A stretch of DNA of 64,000 bases, from the NCBI RefSeq assembly GCF_003344865.1, contig NZ_CP031165.1:4345910-4409909 (forward strand). Direction: 5' to 3'. Below the pieces are notes generated by a model. The model ran no database searches and was not told the origin of the DNA. It saw only the letters and a list, made by a program, of their open reading frames with translations. Position numbers and translations under genes: made by a program. Shown here piece by piece: positions 59,503-64,000 of the stretch (the first letter of the stretch is position 1; every line of letters begins with the position of its first letter). The stretch is from Euzebya pacifica (GTDB lineage: Bacteria > Actinomycetota > Nitriliruptoria > Euzebyales > Euzebyaceae).

Positions 59503-60891
59503 TCACTTGGAGCGTTCGAAGGGCACACCGTCGGCCGCCGGGGCGATGGCGCGGCCGATGGCACCGGCGAGCACGACGATCGTCACGGCGAACGGCAGGG
59601 CCTGCAGCGCCTGGGAGGGGATCTCCAGGCCCGTGATGCGCACGACCGAGACGTCCAGGCCGAAGCGGGACAGGTCCAGCAGGCGAAAGTCCTCCAGGCG
59701 CACCGACAGGATCTGCAGCCGGGTGCCGAGCGCGGCCGCGAAGCCGAACAGCATGGCGCCGCCGAAGGACTGCCACGGCCGCCACTTGCCGAAGATCAGG
59801 GCGGCCAGGGCGATGAAGCCCGTGCCGTTGGTCATGTTGTCCTCGAACGACCCGACGGTCTCCAGGGAGAACCAGGCGCCACCGAGGCCGGCGATGAGGC
59901 CACCGATCACGACCGCGAGGTAACGGATGCGGATGGGGTCCACACCGAGGGTCTCGGCCGCGTGTGGGTTCTCGCCGACGGAACGGACGCGCAGCCCGAA
60001 CGGCGTGCGGAACAGCACCCAGGTGGTCAGGGCGACCAGCGCGAACATCGCGAAGTAGATCGGCTTGCCGCTGAAGACCGGCCCGATGATGGGGATGTCC
60101 GACAGCAGCGGGATGTTCCACGTCGGCAGGGTGATGCCGCCGCCGCCCTCGCCGGAGGGGACGATGACCTGCTGGCGCAGGTAGGACGTCACGCCCAGCG
60201 CGAGCAGGTTGATGACGACACCGGAGATGATCTGGTCGGTCCTGAACGTCACGCACAGCACGGCGTGGAGGAGGGCCATCAGCCCACCGATGAGCACGGC
60301 GATCAGCACCGATGCCCACAGCCAGAACCCACCCTCGGCGCCGCCGAGGACCGCGTAGGCGACGAAGCCACCACCGGCGGCCGCCAGCATCATGCCCTCG
60401 ATGCCGATGTTGACGACGCCCGATCGCTCGCACCACAGACCGGCGAGGGCACCCAGCGCGATGGGCGTGCCCTGCCGCAGCGACTCGACCAGGATCGGGA
60501 TCAGGTTCGTCTGCTTCGACGACGTCGAGTAGGCCAGCGACAGGACCAGCAGCAACGGGACGAACGCGGCGGTGGCCACGGCAAGGCCGACACGGGGGAT
60601 GTTGCCGAGGCGGTGCTCGAAGATCCCGGTGATCCCACCGGCAAGCAACACCATGCCGGCGAGCAGCACCATGCCGGGCGGGTCGAGGGTGATCTGTGGC
60701 ACGTCCGGCGGGATGCCGAACGTGAAGGTGATGTCGTCGCTGGGCACCCGGCCGGCGAGCTCCATCAGGAGCACACCCAGGATGCTGTAGACCCAGCCGA
60801 TGACGACGAACCGCGTGCGGCGCGGGTGCACGTTCTGTGCGGCGAGTGCCTGCTGCTCGGGGGCGGGGGCGGGAACGGTGGTGGTGGTCAC
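59503..60891 (-). CDS. BMP-type ABC transporter permease (YufQ/NupQ-like)
   Basis: A 462-residue permease with about ten TM helices, belonging to the branched-chain/BMP group of ABC importers (nucleosides or similar). Family markers: WCERSGVVNIGIEGMMLAAA, TFRTDQIISGVVINLLALG, FGLRVRSVGENPHAAETLGV and MTNGTGFIALAALIFGKWRP. The GTG start (VTTTTVPAPAPEQQ) lies 2 bp after the stop of the second permease. A ~100-residue N-terminal region with two extra TM segments precedes the standard fold. Confidence 0.92.
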   Translation of the reverse strand: MTTTTVPAPAPEQQALAAQNVHPRRTRFVVIGWVYSILGVLLMELAGRVPSDDITFTFGIPPDVPQITLDPPGMVLLAGMVLLAGGITGIFEHRLGNIPRVGLAVATAAFVPLLLVLSLAYSTSSKQTNLIPILVESLRQGTPIALGALAGLWCERSGVVNIGIEGMMLAAAGGGFVAYAVLGGAEGGFWLWASVLIAVLIGGLMALLHAVLCVTFRTDQIISGVVINLLALGVTSYLRQQVIVPSGEGGGGITLPTWNIPLLSDIPIIGPVFSGKPIYFAMFALVALTTWVLFRTPFGLRVRSVGENPHAAETLGVDPIRIRYLAVVIGGLIAGLGGAWFSLETVGSFEDNMTNGTGFIALAALIFGKWRPWQSFGGAMLFGFAAALGTRLQILSVRLEDFRLLDLSRFGLDVSVVRITGLEIPSQALQALPFAVTIVVLAGAIGRAIAPAADGVPFERSK

Positions 60892-60893
60892 GG

Positions 60894-62072
60894 TCAGCCT
60901 CCCCACCCAGCGGCCAGCGCGGCACCCTCGCCGCGTTCGCCTCGGATGCGGAACAGGCGCCTGACGATCAGGTCGGCGGCGACGAACAGCAGGATCAGCG
61001 CCTGCACGATGCGGACGAGGTCGATGGACAGGTTGGCCTCGAGCTGCATCAGCGGCGCGCCGGAGAGCAGCGCACCCCACAGCAGCGCGGCGGGGATGAT
61101 CGCCCACGGGTTGGCCCTGGCCAGCAGCGCGATGGCGATGGAGTCGAAGCCGATGTTGCGGAACACACCCGGTTGGATGAACCCGACCGAGCCGGACACC
61201 TCCGCGGCACCGGCGAGCCCGGCGAACGCACCCGAGCCGGCCATGGCCAGGATCCAGACCTTCGACACGCTCATGCCGGCGTAGATGGCGGCTGACGGGT
61301 TCAGCCCAACGGTCTTGAGCTCGAAGCCCGTGGAGGTCCGTTCCATGACGAACCACATCACGGCGCAGGCCACGATGCCCAGGGCCAGCCCCCAGTGCAG
61401 GGAGGAGGCACCGGCGAACGGCATGTGCGGCAGCTTGGCGCTCTCCACGATCTCTCGGGAGTGGGGGACGGACGCCGTCGTGTCCAGCAGGATCACGGGA
61501 TCACGGCTGAGCACGAGCCACTCCACGAGCCGCAGCGCGATCGTGTTCAGCATGATCGTGACGATGACTTCGTGGGCGCCCGTCTTGGCCTTCAGGAAGC
61601 CCGGGAATCCGCCGTACAGCGCCCCGCCGAGCATGCCCATGCCGATGACGACCGGGATGGCCACGATGCTTGGGGCACCGGCCATCCACGACCAGGTCCC
61701 GGCCCAGCCGCCGAACAGCGCGCCGATCAGCAGCTGCCCCTCGGCGCCGATGTTGAACAGGCCTGCCTTGAACGCGAACGCCAGGGCAAGCGAGGCGCCG
61801 ATGAACGGGGTGGCACGTGCCAGCGACGAGGCGATCCGGTCGGGGGAACCAACGGCGCCGCGCAGCAGCGCCCAGTAGGCCTCGACGGGGTTGGCGCCGG
61901 TCAGCACCATCACGATGCCGCCGATGACCACCGCGCACAGCAACGCCGCGAGCAGCACGAGGAGGGGACTCAGGGCCATCCACGGGTCGAGGCGGCCGGT
62001 GATCGTGTCGGCCGGGACGCCGCCGTCCTCAGTTTCTCGGGGGGTTGTCTTCGGGTCGTCCGGACCGCTCAC
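60894..62072 (-). CDS. BMP-type ABC transporter permease (YufP/NupP-like)
   Basis: A 392-residue multi-TM permease that pairs with the one at 59503. Markers: YWALLRGAVGSPDRIASSLA, AGLFNIGAEGQLLIGALFGG, GGFPGFLKAKTGAHEVIVTI and FELKTVGLNPSAAIYAGMSV. The GTG start overlaps the stop of the ATP-binding gene by 4 bp, fixing the start and showing coupling. Longer in-frame readings are antisense or shifted relative to the ATPase. Confidence 0.92.
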   Translation of the reverse strand: MSGPDDPKTTPRETEDGGVPADTITGRLDPWMALSPLLVLLAALLCAVVIGGIVMVLTGANPVEAYWALLRGAVGSPDRIASSLARATPFIGASLALAFAFKAGLFNIGAEGQLLIGALFGGWAGTWSWMAGAPSIVAIPVVIGMGMLGGALYGGFPGFLKAKTGAHEVIVTIMLNTIALRLVEWLVLSRDPVILLDTTASVPHSREIVESAKLPHMPFAGASSLHWGLALGIVACAVMWFVMERTSTGFELKTVGLNPSAAIYAGMSVSKVWILAMAGSGAFAGLAGAAEVSGSVGFIQPGVFRNIGFDSIAIALLARANPWAIIPAALLWGALLSGAPLMQLEANLSIDLVRIVQALILLFVAADLIVRRLFRIRGERGEGAALAAGWGG

Positions 62073-63631
62073 ACCATCTCCTCCACGGCGTCGGGCTGCT
62101 CGGGCGGCCCGGGATCCTCGGCTCCGGCCATCAGCGACCCCAACCGGTTGCGGCTTGCTTCGTCGCGGGGCATCTCCGCCACGATCGTCCCGCGGTACAG
62201 CACACCGATGTGGTCGGCGAGGGACAGGATCTCGTCCAGCTCGGCGGATACCAGCAGGACCGCACAGCCCTCGTCGCGCTTGGCCACGATCTGGGAGTGG
62301 ATGAACTCGATCGAGCCGACGTCCAGCCCGCGAGTGGGCTGGGCGACGATCAGCAGCTTCAGCGGGCGGGACAGCTCGCGGGCGACGACGACCTTCTGCT
62401 GGTTGCCGCCCGACAGCGTGCTGACGGTGACCTCGGTCCCGGGCGTGCGAACGTCGTAGGCCTCGACGAGGCGTTCGGCCTGCTCGACCATGGGTTCTCG
62501 GCGCATCACCCACCCACGCGAGAAGGGCGAGCGGTAGTACCCGTTCAGCACCAGGTTCTCGGTGATGGTGAAGGCGCCGACGACGCCGTGCTTGTTGCGG
62601 TCCTCGGGGACATGCCCCACGCCGAGCCGCTCGACCTTGCGCGGTGACATGCCGACGATGTCGGTGCCGTCGATGTGGATGTGGCCGTCGGCGGCGTCAC
62701 GCATGCCGGCGATGGCCTCGACGAGCTCGCGCTGGCCGTTGCCCTCGACTCCGGCGATGCCGTAGATGACACCGGCCCTCACCCGGAAGCTGCAGTCGGC
62801 CACCGTGACGACCTCGCGATCGTCGGTCACACCGAGGCCGGCGACGTCGAGGACGACCGGCCCGGGCTCCGCCGGCCCCTTGGGCACCTGGAAGGACACC
62901 GCGCGTCCGACCATCAGCTCGGCGAGCTCGGCGGTGGTGCTCGTGGAGGGGTCGGCGCTGCCGACGACGCGGCCGCGGCGCAGGACGGTGATGCGGTCGG
63001 CGACCGCCAGCACCTCCCGCAGCTTGTGGGTGATGAAGACGATGGACTTGCCGTCGTCGACCAGGCTGCGGACGACCTCGAAGAACTCGTCGACCTCGCC
63101 CGGCGTCAGCACCGCCGTCGGCTCGTCGAGGATCAGGATGTCGGCGTCGCGGTACAACGCCTTGATCAGCTCGACCCGCTGCTGTGCGCCAACGCTCAGC
63201 GATCCGACCAGGGCGTCGGGGTCAACGCCCAGCCCGTAGGCCTGGCTGAGCTCGGTGATCCGCTCGCGAGCCGTGTCGAGGTCCAGCTGGCCACGGCGGC
63301 TGGTCTCCACACCGAGGATCACGTTCTCCACGACCGTCAGCACGGGGATCAGCTGGAAGTGCTGGTGCACCATGCCGATGCCCGCAGCGATGGCGTCACG
63401 GGAGGAGGCGAACCGCTGGGGTTCACCGTTGACGAGGATCCGTCCCTCGCTCGGCTGGTACAGGCCGAACACGACGTTCATCAGCGTGGACTTGCCCGCG
63501 CCGTTCTCGCCCAGCAGGCAATGGATCTCCCCGCGATGGAGCGCGAAGTTCACGTCGGCGTTGGCCACCACACCCGGGAATCGCTTGGTCACTCCCTCGA
63601 CCTCGAGGACCGGGACCCTCTCGTCCTGCAT
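62069..63631 (-). CDS. BMP-type ABC transporter ATP-binding protein (two ABC domains)
   Basis: A 520-residue double ATPase of the YufO/RbsA type. First domain: Walker A GENGAGKST, signature LSVGAQQRV, Walker B ILILDEPTAVLTP. Second domain: degenerate Walker A region GVEGNGQRE, signature LSGGNQQKV and LLIVAQPTRGLDVGS in place of a full Walker B, as usual in this family. It energises import through the two downstream permeases. GGAGGTG precedes the ATG; a GTG one codon earlier is possible. Confidence 0.94.
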   Translation of the reverse strand: MQDERVPVLEVEGVTKRFPGVVANADVNFALHRGEIHCLLGENGAGKSTLMNVVFGLYQPSEGRILVNGEPQRFASSRDAIAAGIGMVHQHFQLIPVLTVVENVILGVETSRRGQLDLDTARERITELSQAYGLGVDPDALVGSLSVGAQQRVELIKALYRDADILILDEPTAVLTPGEVDEFFEVVRSLVDDGKSIVFITHKLREVLAVADRITVLRRGRVVGSADPSTSTTAELAELMVGRAVSFQVPKGPAEPGPVVLDVAGLGVTDDREVVTVADCSFRVRAGVIYGIAGVEGNGQRELVEAIAGMRDAADGHIHIDGTDIVGMSPRKVERLGVGHVPEDRNKHGVVGAFTITENLVLNGYYRSPFSRGWVMRREPMVEQAERLVEAYDVRTPGTEVTVSTLSGGNQQKVVVARELSRPLKLLIVAQPTRGLDVGSIEFIHSQIVAKRDEGCAVLLVSAELDEILSLADHIGVLYRGTIVAEMPRDEASRNRLGSLMAGAEDPGPPEQPDAVEEMV

Positions 63632-63690
63632 CACACCTCCGTGTTCGTTGCCAGCAGGCAGCGTAGTCGGTAGCGACGACCTGACACACG

Positions 63691-63720
63691 CGGGCCCCGC
63701 ACGTCGCCGTGCGGGGCCCG
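63691..63720 (-). terminator. Intercistronic hairpin after the BMP binding protein
   Basis: A perfect 12-bp stem (cgggccccgcac / gtgcggggcccg) with a 6-base loop, 24 bp after the binding-protein stop and 59 bp before the ATPase start. No U-tract. Such hairpins often protect the binding-protein message and reduce read-through so that binding protein exceeds transporter. Confidence 0.7.
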
Positions 63721-63744
63721 AGTGACTGGCTGGGTCGCGCGTGC

Positions 63745-64000
63745 CTACAGGGGCAGGCCCGTGGCCGGGTCGATACCCGTCTCGATGGAGCCGTCGGCCA
63801 GGCCCTGACGGACCTCCTCGAGCTGCGCCGCAGCGTCCTCGGGGATGGACGCGTCGTGGAACGGGGCGTAGCTGATGCCGCCGTTGGCCGCGTCCAGGGT
63901 GTAGATGCCGCCCTCGAAGGAGCCGGCAAGGGCCTCACCGATCTGGTTGAAGACACCCAGGTCGACGCGCTTCACGGCCGAGGTGGCCAGGAACTCCGAG
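63745..64000 (-). CDS. BMP-family ABC transporter substrate-binding protein (C-terminus only)
   Basis: The last ~84 residues of a basic membrane protein (BMP/Med) family binding lipoprotein; the frame stays open to the window edge, so the start lies beyond 64000. The segment FLATSAVKRVDLGVFNQIGE and then SFEGGIYTLDAANGGISY match the end of BMP proteins, which bind nucleosides or similar ligands. It opens the operon binding protein-ATPase-permease-permease. The final DPATGLPL is a normal end. Confidence 0.88.
   Translation of the reverse strand, partial: SEFLATSAVKRVDLGVFNQIGEALAGSFEGGIYTLDAANGGISYAPFHDASIPEDAAAQLEEVRQGLADGSIETGIDPATGLPL

Overview
The window is 64 kb of very GC-rich, densely coded DNA with almost no non-coding space. 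DUF3151 and DUF3052 proteins, a MoxR/DUF58/DUF4350/DUF4129 block, a 7Fe ferredoxin of the FdxA type, FdhD with a DUF6457 partner, a deazaflavin-type nitroreductase and a class F sortase all point to a free-living actinobacterium. Four large secreted proteins carrying cell wall-binding repeats (CWB2, PF04122) suggest a deep-branching, Nitriliruptoria/Euzebya-like lineage; that placement is inference, not something the sequence proves. I saw no rRNA, tRNA or CRISPR array.

Layout. 1-3.7 kb: the end of a sensor kinase, two small conserved actinobacterial proteins, RidA, an SRPBCC protein, an alpha/beta hydrolase and an unknown protein. 3.7-13.1 kb: a membrane/AAA block (RDD, acyl-CoA ligase, SpoIIM-like, DUF58, MoxR, DUF4350, DUF4129, multi-TM protein) with translationally overlapping genes. 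13.1-19.4 kb: an atypical SDR, a Rieske-like protein that has lost its cluster ligands, a GNAT, a thioredoxin-like [2Fe-2S] protein, TetR and Lrp regulators, and hppD for tyrosine catabolism. 19.4-24.1 kb: phosphohexomutase, a threonine synthase with a 335-residue disordered tail, and pdxH, which supplies the PLP that threonine synthase needs. 24.2-33.6 kb: three CWB2 surface proteins (one a subtilisin) around a haloalkane dehalogenase and fdhD. 33.8-39.1 kb: an alkaline phosphatase-like enzyme and a complete carbohydrate ABC importer. 39.1-45.2 kb: an HTH/acidic/TM protein, a thioesterase, an ECF sigma factor with a membrane partner, DUF3105, a Thr-Pro-rich surface protein, a class III nucleotidyl cyclase and a sirtuin. 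45.1-47.0 kb: an IS481-like element with a perfect 15-bp target duplication, inserted between two inverted hairpin repeats. 47-53.8 kb: fdxA, a hydrolase, an SH3-like small protein, a GGDEF-EAL enzyme facing a degenerate response-regulator/GGDEF protein, and pyruvate kinase. 53.9-58.6 kb: fasciclin protein, class F sortase and a fourth CWB2 protein. 58.6-64 kb: NudC and a BMP-type (nucleoside-like) ABC importer running off the end.

The most unusual points are: the cell-surface programme (four CWB2 proteins with different partner domains, dyads with a bulged base or dinucleotide just upstream of each, plus sortase and fasciclin); short repeats that run across the stop codons of three genes; the cluster-less Rieske homologue; the tailed threonine synthase; and the pairing of an apparently active with an apparently dead c-di-GMP protein.
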